Shown piece after piece: positions 10,576-21,260 of a DNA stretch of 64,000 bases. The DNA is from Chengkuizengella sediminis. GTDB taxonomy: Bacteria; Bacillota; Bacilli; Paenibacillales; KCTC-33759. The stretch's first letter is position 1. The number at the start of each line of letters is the position of its first letter. The notes beneath the pieces were generated by a model. The model worked only from the letters and a program-made list of their open reading frames with translations, made no database searches and was not told the DNA's origin. The position numbers and the translations under genes are program-made. The stretch is taken from the NCBI RefSeq assembly GCF_010078385.1, contig NZ_SIJC01000012.1:1-64000 (forward strand), written 5' to 3'.

Positions 10576-13500
10576 TTAAAATTGAAATGGGGCTTCATAT
10601 ATATCTGTTTTAATTTTCTCTTTTCTAGAATGAAAGTCCCCCTCAATCTCATCTATTTTGATGTCTAAATTTTGAGTAATGTTGTTAAGTAGATGTTCAT
10701 AATGTTTAAATATTTTCTGTATAGTTGCTTTTGTAAAAAGCTGTGTTGCATATTCCACATTGAAAGATAATTTATCATCTTCCTCATTTACTACCAACAT
10801 CAAATCAAATTTTGAAATCGTTGTTTGTAGTTCAGAGGGTTCAATTTCGATATCATTCATAATTAATTTTTCTTGATCAAAATTTTGAAATACAAACATC
10901 GTATCAAACAAAGGATTGCGACTTAAATCACGATCCATATCTAATTCCTCAACTAACTTTTCAAAAGGATACTCTTGGTTGGAGAAAGCAGTAATGGACT
11001 CTTCTTTCACTTCAGATAATAGACTTCTGATTGTTTTATCCCCTTTAGGAAAATTTCGCATGGCTAAAGTATTTACAAAGGCACCCATCACTTGATTAAG
11101 GTCAGCATGTGCTCTACCCGCAACAGGAGTTCCTACAATGATATCTTCCTGTCCAGTAATTTTATACAATAAAACATTGTAAATGGTTAGAAGTAACATA
11201 AACATCGTGCTTTCTGACGTTTGTAAAACTTCTCTCAATTGTTCAACTACTTCTTTTTCTAATTTAAACTTAATTTGATCTCCTTCAAAACTTTGCAATT
11301 TAGGTCTTTCAAAATCTGTTGGCAAATTCAGTATAGGTATTTCTCCTTTATAACGTTCCAACCAAAACTTTTCCTGGGCATTCATATGGGTTGTATTAAA
11401 TTGTTCATTTTTCCATACTGCGTAGTCTTTATACTGGATTCGCAGCTCTGGTAGAGTTGTTTTCTGATATAACTTGATAAAATCCTTAACTAATATATTG
11501 ATAGAAACACCATCTGCGATAATGTGATGCATATCAATGAAAAAGAGATGTTCTTCTTTATGTTTCTCAATGAGAACGACTCGAAATAATGGACCTTCAC
11601 TTAAACGAAATGGTTTTATCAGCTCAGACATGAATTCATTCAATTCTATTTCTACTAATGATCTAAAATTAATCTCATAATTTATTTGATCATGTACACG
11701 CTGAACTGGTTCCTCATCTTTCATCTCAAATGTAGTTCTCAAACTTTCGTGACGAAGAACAAGTTCATGAACAGCTTCCTCAAATTTAGTTCGATTTAAC
11801 ACACCTTTCATCACCATTACTGAAGGAATGTTATAACTTGTATTGTTGACATCAAGTTGCTGCAACACAAAAAGTTGTTTTTGAGACGGTGATAAAGGAT
11901 ACAATTCTTTTGATTCAGCCTGTGGAATTGAAACAAACTCACTCTTATCTAATTGTTGAATTCGTCTGCTTAACTGTTCTATGGTAGGATTCATAAATAG
12001 TTCATTTAAACTCATTAAAATTTTCATCTCTTTATGCATCATCGAAATGAACTGAAGAGCTTTTAAAGAATGTCCACCTAACTCAAAAAAGTTATGTTGA
12101 ATGCCTATCCCTTCTATCCCAAGTATTGTTTCCCATAAATATACAAGCTGATTTTCTAAATCATTCCTTGGAGCTAGATACTCTATGTCTGAATTCAGGA
12201 TGACCTCAGGTTCTTGCAAGGATTTCCGATCTATTTTTCCACTTGAAGTTAATGGCATTTCTTCTAATTGTATAAAATAGGTTGGAATCATATAATCAGG
12301 CAAAGAGGTTGATGCATATTCTCTTAATTCCTTCATATTCATTTTTCGGTTACAAATTAAGTAAGCACATAAGGTTTTGTCTCCCGCTTCACCTTCTTTT
12401 ACAGTGACTAAACACTCATTAATCTCTGAATGTTGTAATAGCTGATGTTCTATCTCCCCCAACTCAATACGGAATCCTCGGATTTTCACCTGGTGATCTA
12501 ATCTTCCCAAATATTCAATACTTCCATCAGATAACCAACGAGTTAAATCACCTGTTTTGTACAATTTCCCTCCTGGTTGATAAGGATTCTCCACAAATTG
12601 TTTTTTTGTTAATTCAGAGCGATTTAAGTAACCTCTAGCTACTCCCACTCCTGAGATGTGTAATTCTCCAGCAACACCAACAGGACATAAATTTGAATAT
12701 TCATCCAAAATGTAACATTGTACATTGTTTAAAGGTCTACCTATGGGTACGTTAACGCCTACCTGATGCGTGATTTCATGTTTGGTTGCATAGATCGTCG
12801 TTTCCGTGGGACCATAAATATTTTTAAGTTCTACCTGGCTAGTTAGTTTATAGAAATCATCTGCTATGTTACTTGGGACGGCTTCACCTGCTAAAAATAC
12901 ATACTTTAATACATTGAACATACTGATATTTTCTCGATTTAATATACTGAGTAGACTATTAAACATAGAAGGTACAAAATTAATATGAGTTACATTATAT
13001 TTTTCAATACTACTTAAAATTTCATAAGGATCTTTTTCCTTACCATTTTTTAATATGGCTAGTTTACCACCACACAGGTAGTATCCAAACAACTCTGTAA
13101 CCGATACATCAAATGTATATGTTGTTTTCAATAAATAGGTATCTTTTTCAATTAATGGATATGCATCCTGCATACCTAACAGTGTATTTATCACACTTTT
13201 GTGTTCTACCAGAACTCCCTTTGGATTTCCTGTTGATCCAGAAGTATAAATGACATACGCTAATTGGCTATTTTCTGCATTATTGTCCAAATTATTCTTA
13301 TCCAAGTGATATATGCTTTCATCTTTTAAGTTCACAACGTCTAAATCATTCGTTGGATTGAACATCCACTCATCTTGAACTAACAGTGTATTAATTCCAC
13401 TGTCCTGTATGATGAAGTGTATTCTTTCCTCAGGATAATTTGGATCAATAGGTAAATAGGCACCTCCAGCTTTGAGGATTGCATAAATACCTATGATCAT

Positions 13501-16500
13501 TTCTATTGATCTTTCTGCCATGATTCCAACAATAGTCTCTGATTGAATCGATTTTTCTCTTAATGTTCGTGCGAGTTGATTCGCTTTTTCATTTAATTCT
13601 CTATAAGTCAACTGTTGATCTTCATATACCACAGCAATATTATTTGGTGTTTTCTCTACTTGCTTCTCAAATAACCCATGTATCATTTGCCCCTTTGGAT
13701 ATTCATTTGATGTATTGTTAAACTCGACTAACAACTGATGCTTTTCTTGTTTAGGTAGAATATCAATGTCTCTAATTCTAATTTTAGGTTGTTCTAAAAT
13801 TTGTCTCACAAATATTTCAAGATGATTAACCATCCGTTCAATTGTTTCTTTTTTAAATAACTTTGTACAATATTCCATACTCAAGAAAAGTTCTTCAGCT
13901 TCTTCTATCACTGTCAATGTAAGGTCAAATTTGGCAACTTTATTCTCAATAGGATACGGAGTAAAATTTAAACCCTCACGATTCATTTCACGTAATTCCA
14001 CATTTAACATATTGAATAAAACACTAAACAATGGGTTTCGGCTTGTATCTCTTTGTAAGTTCAGAGAATCAATTAACTCTTCTAATGGATAACTTTCATT
14101 TTCAATTGCACAAAGCACATTCATTTTTACTTCTTCTAAAAGTTTTTTAAATGTTTTGTGACCTTCTGGTGCATTTCGCATAGCTAAGGTATTAACAAAC
14201 ATTCCCATTACGGGCTCTATATCTGGATGAGCTCTTCCTGCAACTGGAGAACCTACAATAATATCTTCCTGACCTGTATATTTAGATAAAAGTGTTGTGT
14301 AAGCCGTTAACAATACAATGTATAAGGTAGAATCTGTTTCTTTCGCTAATCGCGTAAGTTTGTTAGTAATATTTTTACCCCAATGAAAATCAACACGGTC
14401 CCCTTCAAAACTTTGCATTACAGGTCTTATATAATCCGTAGGTAAGTTAAGTACAGGAATTTCATCAGAAAAACGCTCCAACCAATACTGTTTCTGTATC
14501 TTCATTCTATCTGTTGACGTCTGTTCAATTTGCCATGCAGCAAAATCTTTATATTGAATGTGTAACTCAGAAAGACTATTTCCTTCATATAGTTGAACAA
14601 AGTCCTTAATAAGTATGTTCATGGAAGTACCGTCTGAGATAATATGGTGCATATCGAATAAGAAAATATATTCCTCAAAATCAACTTGTATAAGGCTTAC
14701 TCGAAACAATGGTGCTTGACTTAAATTAAAAGGTTGAATAAATGATGAAACCACTTGATCTACTTCATGTCTCACTACTTTCTTATAAGTAATATCTAAA
14801 TTAATTTCATCATGAATACGTTGTACTGGTTCTCCCTCGATCATTTCAAATGATGTCCTCAAACTTTCATGACGTTTTATTAGGGATTTCAAAACATGCT
14901 CAAATCGACTCCGCTCTAAATTCCCCTTGATTCTCAAAACAGAAGGCAAATTATAACTTGTCGAGCTTTCTAATTGTTGTAGTACAAACATCCTTTTTTG
15001 TGCAGACGATAGCGAATAAACTTCTTTAGATTCAACCTGAGGGATTGGTGAATAATTTCTCTCATCTAATTCCTCTATTCTCTTAACCAACTTTTCAATT
15101 GAGGTATTTGTAAAGATATCCGTTAGAGTAAGTTGTATTCCTAATTTTTTTTGCAACTTAGATACGATCTGTACTGCAAATAAGGAATGTCCGCCTAATT
15201 CAAAGAAATTATCTTTAATACCAACCGGTTCCACTCCAAGTCCTTCTTCCCATAAGGAAACAAGCTGACTTTCTAGTTCATTTGTTGGTGCAACATATTC
15301 CACACCAACTCTATTATTAATATCCGGTTCAGGCAGTGCCTTTCGATCAACTTTTCCATTCGGAGTTAAGGGCATTTGTTCAAGTTGAACAAAAATGGCC
15401 GGGATCATAAAATCAGGTAAACTTTGCGATAAATATTCTCTTAATTGGGTGACATTTAATTCTTTATTACATACTACATAAGCACATAGTTGTTTATCCG
15501 TTCCCTCTCCTTTTACAACGATGATCGATTCCTCGATGTCTTTATGATCTAAAAGACGACTTTCAATCTCTTCTAATTCAATTCGCATGCCTCTGATTTT
15601 CACTTGGTAATCGATGCGACCTAAATATTCAAGATTACCATCAGGTAACCTTTTCACTAAATCACCCGTACGATATACTTTCTCCCCTAATTTATAAGGG
15701 TTTTCCACAAATTTTTCCAATGTTATTTCATCTGCGTTAAAATACCCTTTTGCTAAACCTGTTCCACCTATACACAATTCTCCAGCAACACCAGTCGGCA
15801 TTAAAGTTAAATTTTTATCCATGACATATAACTCTGTATTATAAACAGCTTTACCAATAGGTACATTCGTTTTGATATAATCTTGTTTGTTTACACGATA
15901 ATAAGAAGATACATCTGTACATTCCGTTGGTCCATAAGTATTAACCAATTCAACCTCTTTATTTGTGAATAGCCATGACTGTAGTTTATTCATATTAATC
16001 GGCTCTCCACCTAAAAACACTTTTCTTAGACTTTTTAATCGAACAAACTGAGAATCATGATTAAAATCAATCAAAGGATAAAATGCACTTGGTGCACAGT
16101 TGATTAAGGTAATCCCATTGTGAGCAACTACGTCCGACATAACATTATAATCATACAAACCTGGATAGTAGACATGTAATTGTCCACCCTTAATCAAGGC
16201 ACTGAACAAGTTCTTTTGTGCCAGGTCAAAACTGGATGGTGCCATTAGCAATAACTTATCTTGTTCATGGATATGGAATTCAGATGTATACCAATGAAGT
16301 AAATTTACAAATGCATGGGACTTTACCATTACCCCTTTTGGATTACCTGTAGAACCTGACGTGTACAACACATAAATCAACTGTTCAGGATCATATGGCA
16401 ACTCTAAATTGTGTGTTGGTAAATCTTGTTGGTGTAATACATCTTCAATACATACAACCATAGATTCAATATTCGTTAGATTAGCTTGCAGACGGTGTTG

Positions 16501-19500
16501 TGTCAGTAGTACCGACGTATTGGAATGTTGTAACAAGTATTGAATTCGTTCCTGTGGGTAATCTGGATCAATCGGAACATAAGCTGCCCCGGCTTTTAAA
16601 ATGCCTAATACTCCTATGATCATATCCAGAGATCGTTCTACCATTATTCCAACAATGGATTGTGTCCGCACACCATTTTGTTTCAAATACCAAGCAATTT
16701 GATTTGCTTTAGCATTAAGCTCAGTATAGGACAACTTTATATCACCAAAAACTACAGCTATTTGATCAGGTGTTTTTTCAACTTGTTCTTCAAAAAGTGC
16801 ATGAACTGACTTTTCCAGTGGATAGTTCATGGTTGTTTCAGTAAATCTATTTAATTCATCTTGTACTTCTCTTTCAGATAGTAATTCAATATCACCAAGC
16901 TTGATTTCAGGTTGTTCAACAACTTGTTCAACTAATAATCCTAAGTGATCAATCATTTGTTGAATTGTTTCTTTCTTAAATAACTTTGTACAATATTCTG
17001 TACTGAGAAGAAACCCATCTCCTTCTTCAATTACATTCAACATGATATCTGCATAAGATGCTTTATTTTTAATAGGATAAGGATGAAAACTTAAGTGTTC
17101 TAATTTCATTTCCTGTATCTCCATATTTAACATGTTGAACAAAACACTAAACAACGGGTTTCTACTTGTATCTCGCTGTATAGATAAATTATCAATCACA
17201 TTTTCGATTGGATAGTTCTGATGATCAATAGCATGAAGTGCACTTTCTTTTACTTCTTGTAAAAAAACTTTAAATGTCTTATTACTTTTTGGAGTATTTC
17301 GCAGCGCTAATGTATTTGCAAACATTCCCATAATAGGTTCAATATCTATGTGAATTCTACCAGCTATTGGGGAGCCAACTATTATATCTTCCTGACCAGA
17401 ATATTTAGATAGCATCGTTGTAAAAGCAGCTAACATTACCATATAAACCGTGCTACTTGTCTCCTTTGCAAGCTGATAAACCTTTTCAGTCATCTTTTTA
17501 TCCCAATGGAAATCAATGCGATCTCCATCAAAACTTTGCATCACAGGTCTTACATAATCCGTTGGTAAATTTAATATCGGCACCTCATCAGCAAATTGAT
17601 TTGACCAATATTGTTCTTCTTTTTTTAACTTGCCCTGAATTATTTGTTCATTTTGCCAATGAGCATAATCCTTATATTGAATTCTGAGATTAGGCATTGT
17701 TTTTTCTTCATAATACTGAATGAAATCTGATACTATGATATGCATGGATGTACCATCTGAAATAATATGATGAATATCAAATAGAAAAAGATGTTCTTCT
17801 TCATCTACCTGGATAAGACTCACTCTAAACAAAGGTGACTGACTTAAATCAAATGGTTGAATAAAACTAGAAATCAAATGATCAATTTCATCTTTCTCAG
17901 CTTTTTGATAATCTATATTGAAGTCAATATGCGTATGAATACGTTGTACTGGTTCTCCATCAGCCATTTCAAATGAGGTTCGTAAACTTTCATGATGTGA
18001 AATTAAACCTCTTAAAGCCTCTTCGAATTTTGCTTTATTTAACTGACCCTTTATGATCATTGCTTTAGGCATATTATAGTTTGTTTGTTTACCATCCAAC
18101 TGGTGTAAAATATACATTCTTTTTTGAGCGGAAGATAAGTGATAAACTTCACTAGATTCAACTTTGGGGATTTCAATCTTTTCTCTTTCCTCTAATTGTT
18201 GATCTAATGAATTTTGAATGTATATCGCTAATTTTTGTATTGTTTCATGTTGAAGCAAATCAGTTACGCTAACTGTAATGTTACTTTTCTGACTGATTTG
18301 ATTTACTATTTTTAAGGCTAAGATTGAATCTCCTCCTAAATCATAAAAAGGAGCATGAATATCTATCTCTTTAAAACCTAAAATTTCTCCCCATGCCTGC
18401 GCCACCGTTTTTTCTACCTCAGTTAACTCGTCTATTTCTCTTCCTATTATTTTAACTTCTCTCTCTACTTTGCTTTTAATCTGCGGTTCTGGCTGTAAAT
18501 TTTCTACTGCTGGCAGCTCTAACCAACACCTAATATTTTCAAAACAATAAGTTGGTAAGCTGATTTTTCTTCTATGTTGACCATCGTAAAACAACTCCCA
18601 ATCAATGTCTTCTCCATGTACATATGCTATACATGTCTCTATTAAATCCTTTTCTTCTCTTTGATCAGATGAAGGAGTGAATTCTACTTTCTTTTTATCA
18701 CTATGTTTTGTTTTATGTTCACCATAAAATACATTTTTATAATCTTGATTAATCCCGCTATCTTTTTCAAGCATATTTAATTTCAATTTAAAATCTTCTA
18801 CATCAGTAATTAACATTGCTAATCGATATGTATAATGTCCACGACCAGTATTGGCTGTATAACATAGATCATTCAGATTCACATATTCTTCTCTAGTAAT
18901 AAAATTTTTATATTGTTTTATTAAACTATTTAATGAAGTTTTACTTTTAGCAGATAATGTAAACACATTTATAGATTGATTAATTAAGTTTTCTTGACCT
19001 TCCGTTTCGATCACTTCTGAAAATACATTTTCCTCTTCTAAAATAACGTGACAATTCGTCCCACTCATTCCGAAAGCACTTACACCAGCTCTTCTAGGGT
19101 AGTCTGTTTTCTCCCATTTTCTTAATTGACTATTTATGAATACAGGAGATGATATAAAATCAATTTCTGAGTTAGATTGATTAAAATGTAACATTGGTGG
19201 AATTTTGGCATGATGAAGAGCTAAAACCGCTTTCAATAACCCTGCTATACCGGCTGCATTATCTAAATGGCCAATATTTGTTTTTACTGCACCTATTGCA
19301 CAAAACTGTTTTTGATCTGTGAATTTTCTATAGGCTCTTGTTATTGCGTCTATTTCAATTGGATCTCCTAATTTCGTTCCAGTTCCATGAGCCTCAAAAT
19401 ATGAAATCGTTTCTGGATTAACATCTGCATCCTGCAAAGCTTGTACTATAACTTCTTCTTGGGCTAAGACATTAGGTGCTGTAATGCCTATGGAGCTACC

Positions 19501-20367
19501 ATCCTGATTTACTGCACTACCTTTTATCACCGCATAGATATGATCCTTATCCTGTTGTGCTTTACTTAATGGTTTTAGCAATAATGCAATTGAACCTTCA
19601 CCAGTTCCCGTACCATCAGATTGATGATCAAAAGTTCTAGCTCTTCCATCAGAGGACTCTATCCCAATTTTAATATTTTTATCAAATGGTAGAATATTTA
19701 CATTGACACTCCCTACAAGTGCCTGATCACAATCGCCGTTTTGAATCGCTTGGCAAGCAACATGGACAGCAACCAAAGAAGAAGAACAAGCCGTATCAAT
19801 ACAAAGAGCTGGACCCTTTAAATCTAGTAAATATGAAATTCTACTTGCAAGAATAGAAGTTAAATTCCCTGGTATCGCCATAGACAGAGCATCTGGTTCA
19901 ACTTCAGCAATGAAGTTTTTATAATCAACAAAAGCATCTGCATTATAACCCACATACACTCCTGTTTTGCTACCTTTTAACTTATCTCCTCCATATCCTG
20001 CATCTTCAATCGTTTTCCAAGTAGTTTCTAAAAATAAACGTTGATTTGGATTCATTAAACTTGCTTCTTTTGGAGACAGTCCAAAAAATTTATAATCAAA
20101 TTTATCTATTTCCTCAAGATATGCACCTTCATAAAACTGCATATTATTTTCCTTTTGAACTAAGGGGCGAATATCTTTCAATCGATTTTTGGGAAAGGTA
20201 TGGACACAATCTTTTCCATTCATTAAATTTTCCCAAAATTTTGTTTGATCAGATGACATAGGTAAATTTGCTGAAATACCTATGATGGCAACATCCTTTA
20301 AGGAAACCTCTTTAATACTTTCGTCTAGCTGCTCTTCACTAGATTCTAGTAAGTTTAACTCTAGCAT
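10576..20367 (-). CDS. Hybrid polyketide/peptide synthetase: KS-(no AT)-ACP-C-A-PCP-C-A-PCP-C
   Basis: A 3263-residue hybrid synthetase starting at ATG 20367 behind a GGAGGGG site. The ketosynthase has its active Cys in DTACSSS (near 192), His in EAHGTGT (near 326) and KTNIGH (near 362). A KS-AT-type linker follows, then a post-AT linker (DWELFYDG, LPTYCFE; about 590-625), but the acyltransferase core between them is missing. The acyltransferase coded upstream should therefore load it in trans. Next come ACP (GGDS near 678), C (HHIISDG near 867), A1 (SGSTG near 1338; code DLKNFGTDVK), carrier (near 1727), C (near 1907), A2 (near 2378; code DVTNFAIIYK), carrier (near 2765) and a terminal full C domain (HHIIADG near 2946). 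I could not assign either A code. No ketoreductase is seen, so the added C2 unit should stay as a beta-ketone unless modified by another enzyme. Confidence 0.96.
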   Translation of the reverse strand: MLELNLLESSEEQLDESIKEVSLKDVAIIGISANLPMSSDQTKFWENLMNGKDCVHTFPKNRLKDIRPLVQKENNMQFYEGAYLEEIDKFDYKFFGLSPKEASLMNPNQRLFLETTWKTIEDAGYGGDKLKGSKTGVYVGYNADAFVDYKNFIAEVEPDALSMAIPGNLTSILASRISYLLDLKGPALCIDTACSSSLVAVHVACQAIQNGDCDQALVGSVNVNILPFDKNIKIGIESSDGRARTFDHQSDGTGTGEGSIALLLKPLSKAQQDKDHIYAVIKGSAVNQDGSSIGITAPNVLAQEEVIVQALQDADVNPETISYFEAHGTGTKLGDPIEIDAITRAYRKFTDQKQFCAIGAVKTNIGHLDNAAGIAGLLKAVLALHHAKIPPMLHFNQSNSEIDFISSPVFINSQLRKWEKTDYPRRAGVSAFGMSGTNCHVILEEENVFSEVIETEGQENLINQSINVFTLSAKSKTSLNSLIKQYKNFITREEYVNLNDLCYTANTGRGHYTYRLAMLITDVEDFKLKLNMLEKDSGINQDYKNVFYGEHKTKHSDKKKVEFTPSSDQREEKDLIETCIAYVHGEDIDWELFYDGQHRRKISLPTYCFENIRCWLELPAVENLQPEPQIKSKVEREVKIIGREIDELTEVEKTVAQAWGEILGFKEIDIHAPFYDLGGDSILALKIVNQISQKSNITVSVTDLLQHETIQKLAIYIQNSLDQQLEEREKIEIPKVESSEVYHLSSAQKRMYILHQLDGKQTNYNMPKAMIIKGQLNKAKFEEALRGLISHHESLRTSFEMADGEPVQRIHTHIDFNIDYQKAEKDEIDHLISSFIQPFDLSQSPLFRVSLIQVDEEEHLFLFDIHHIISDGTSMHIIVSDFIQYYEEKTMPNLRIQYKDYAHWQNEQIIQGKLKKEEQYWSNQFADEVPILNLPTDYVRPVMQSFDGDRIDFHWDKKMTEKVYQLAKETSSTVYMVMLAAFTTMLSKYSGQEDIIVGSPIAGRIHIDIEPIMGMFANTLALRNTPKSNKTFKVFLQEVKESALHAIDHQNYPIENVIDNLSIQRDTSRNPLFSVLFNMLNMEIQEMKLEHLSFHPYPIKNKASYADIMLNVIEEGDGFLLSTEYCTKLFKKETIQQMIDHLGLLVEQVVEQPEIKLGDIELLSEREVQDELNRFTETTMNYPLEKSVHALFEEQVEKTPDQIAVVFGDIKLSYTELNAKANQIAWYLKQNGVRTQSIVGIMVERSLDMIIGVLGILKAGAAYVPIDPDYPQERIQYLLQHSNTSVLLTQHRLQANLTNIESMVVCIEDVLHQQDLPTHNLELPYDPEQLIYVLYTSGSTGNPKGVMVKSHAFVNLLHWYTSEFHIHEQDKLLLMAPSSFDLAQKNLFSALIKGGQLHVYYPGLYDYNVMSDVVAHNGITLINCAPSAFYPLIDFNHDSQFVRLKSLRKVFLGGEPINMNKLQSWLFTNKEVELVNTYGPTECTDVSSYYRVNKQDYIKTNVPIGKAVYNTELYVMDKNLTLMPTGVAGELCIGGTGLAKGYFNADEITLEKFVENPYKLGEKVYRTGDLVKRLPDGNLEYLGRIDYQVKIRGMRIELEEIESRLLDHKDIEESIIVVKGEGTDKQLCAYVVCNKELNVTQLREYLSQSLPDFMIPAIFVQLEQMPLTPNGKVDRKALPEPDINNRVGVEYVAPTNELESQLVSLWEEGLGVEPVGIKDNFFELGGHSLFAVQIVSKLQKKLGIQLTLTDIFTNTSIEKLVKRIEELDERNYSPIPQVESKEVYSLSSAQKRMFVLQQLESSTSYNLPSVLRIKGNLERSRFEHVLKSLIKRHESLRTSFEMIEGEPVQRIHDEINLDITYKKVVRHEVDQVVSSFIQPFNLSQAPLFRVSLIQVDFEEYIFLFDMHHIISDGTSMNILIKDFVQLYEGNSLSELHIQYKDFAAWQIEQTSTDRMKIQKQYWLERFSDEIPVLNLPTDYIRPVMQSFEGDRVDFHWGKNITNKLTRLAKETDSTLYIVLLTAYTTLLSKYTGQEDIIVGSPVAGRAHPDIEPVMGMFVNTLAMRNAPEGHKTFKKLLEEVKMNVLCAIENESYPLEELIDSLNLQRDTSRNPLFSVLFNMLNVELREMNREGLNFTPYPIENKVAKFDLTLTVIEEAEELFLSMEYCTKLFKKETIERMVNHLEIFVRQILEQPKIRIRDIDILPKQEKHQLLVEFNNTSNEYPKGQMIHGLFEKQVEKTPNNIAVVYEDQQLTYRELNEKANQLARTLREKSIQSETIVGIMAERSIEMIIGIYAILKAGGAYLPIDPNYPEERIHFIIQDSGINTLLVQDEWMFNPTNDLDVVNLKDESIYHLDKNNLDNNAENSQLAYVIYTSGSTGNPKGVLVEHKSVINTLLGMQDAYPLIEKDTYLLKTTYTFDVSVTELFGYYLCGGKLAILKNGKEKDPYEILSSIEKYNVTHINFVPSMFNSLLSILNRENISMFNVLKYVFLAGEAVPSNIADDFYKLTSQVELKNIYGPTETTIYATKHEITHQVGVNVPIGRPLNNVQCYILDEYSNLCPVGVAGELHISGVGVARGYLNRSELTKKQFVENPYQPGGKLYKTGDLTRWLSDGSIEYLGRLDHQVKIRGFRIELGEIEHQLLQHSEINECLVTVKEGEAGDKTLCAYLICNRKMNMKELREYASTSLPDYMIPTYFIQLEEMPLTSSGKIDRKSLQEPEVILNSDIEYLAPRNDLENQLVYLWETILGIEGIGIQHNFFELGGHSLKALQFISMMHKEMKILMSLNELFMNPTIEQLSRRIQQLDKSEFVSIPQAESKELYPLSPSQKQLFVLQQLDVNNTSYNIPSVMVMKGVLNRTKFEEAVHELVLRHESLRTTFEMKDEEPVQRVHDQINYEINFRSLVEIELNEFMSELIKPFRLSEGPLFRVVLIEKHKEEHLFFIDMHHIIADGVSINILVKDFIKLYQKTTLPELRIQYKDYAVWKNEQFNTTHMNAQEKFWLERYKGEIPILNLPTDFERPKLQSFEGDQIKFKLEKEVVEQLREVLQTSESTMFMLLLTIYNVLLYKITGQEDIIVGTPVAGRAHADLNQVMGAFVNTLAMRNFPKGDKTIRSLLSEVKEESITAFSNQEYPFEKLVEELDMDRDLSRNPLFDTMFVFQNFDQEKLIMNDIEIEPSELQTTISKFDLMLVVNEEDDKLSFNVEYATQLFTKATIQKIFKHYEHLLNNITQNLDIKIDEIEGDFHSRKEKIKTDIYEAPFQF

Positions 20368-20414
20368 GTGACCCCTCCTAGTTAATTGAGTTTATGATAA
20401 AAATTAATTTTAAG

Positions 20415-21254
20415 TTAAGTAGATGGAGTTGCTGCTTCTGTTTCAATTTGCCTCGTTGAAGTTGACTGTCTTTGCTTCCATAGTGCAACCATCGTTCCAA
20501 TTAATACAATTGAACTGACAAAAATAAGCGTGATAGAAGTCCAACCATATTCGTAGTTCATCTCTCTTAAAATGAAATAAGTTGCGAATAAACTAAATTC
20601 AATAGCAATCGTTGCCCAAATTGATTCATACCAGATGAAAACCAAATTAAAAATAATAGCGCCTAACATTCCGTAAATTGTAAGTATAATATCCCATTGA
20701 AAAAATAAATAACCGTATATTAAACCATTAATGACAATAGCTAAAGGTAACCATAATACACTTCTTAATTGATTAAAGATCATGCCTCTAAAAAATATTT
20801 CTTTATAAATCGCATGCAGTGCAACAAAGAAAATAACTAAAATTGCATTACCGGATAATAAGAATTTAAATAATGTTTGGAATATCGGAAATGAATCTTT
20901 TATGTATGGAATTTGAGTAATAGACATCACCCAAGTTCCCATGCTTACTCCTAATAATAAACAAAGGGCTGCCGTTTTTTTCTTAATTTTTACAAACTGA
21001 CTAATTTGAAATAAACTTTTTTTATGCATAAAATAAATGATTATAAAGTAAATTGGCAAAGCAATAACATCATGTAATATTAGAAATAAAGGACCAAAAT
21101 TTTCATTTATAAAAGACTCTAAAAATGAAATATTTAATTTTTCATAATAAAAATATTCAACAGACAAAATAATTACGCTATATAAGGCAATATAAATCAC
21201 CAATATACCAAGCATTTGATAAAATTTTTCTCTTTTATTCGTTCCGTTTTCCAA
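20415..21254 (-). CDS. CPBP-type multi-pass membrane protein, catalytic motifs degenerate
   Basis: A 279-residue protein with about seven to eight hydrophobic segments and the general layout of the CPBP (CAAX protease and bacteriocin processing, Rce1-like) family. The family motif EExxxR reads KEIFFR here, so the first Glu is Lys. The usual later His is also absent (Tyr in NGLIYG, Glu in ATIAIEF). It is therefore probably not an active protease. It starts at TTG, 6 bp after the stop of its paralogue and behind GGATGAGGG. It sits 47 bp upstream of the hybrid synthetase, so it is co-transcribed. CPBP proteins near peptide antibiotics are sometimes immunity proteins. A self-protection or assembly-anchoring role here is only an inference. 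Confidence 0.75.
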   Translation of the reverse strand: MENGTNKREKFYQMLGILVIYIALYSVIILSVEYFYYEKLNISFLESFINENFGPLFLILHDVIALPIYFIIIYFMHKKSLFQISQFVKIKKKTAALCLLLGVSMGTWVMSITQIPYIKDSFPIFQTLFKFLLSGNAILVIFFVALHAIYKEIFFRGMIFNQLRSVLWLPLAIVINGLIYGYLFFQWDIILTIYGMLGAIIFNLVFIWYESIWATIAIEFSLFATYFILREMNYEYGWTSITLIFVSSIVLIGTMVALWKQRQSTSTRQIETEAATPST

Positions 21255-21260
21255 TATCCC

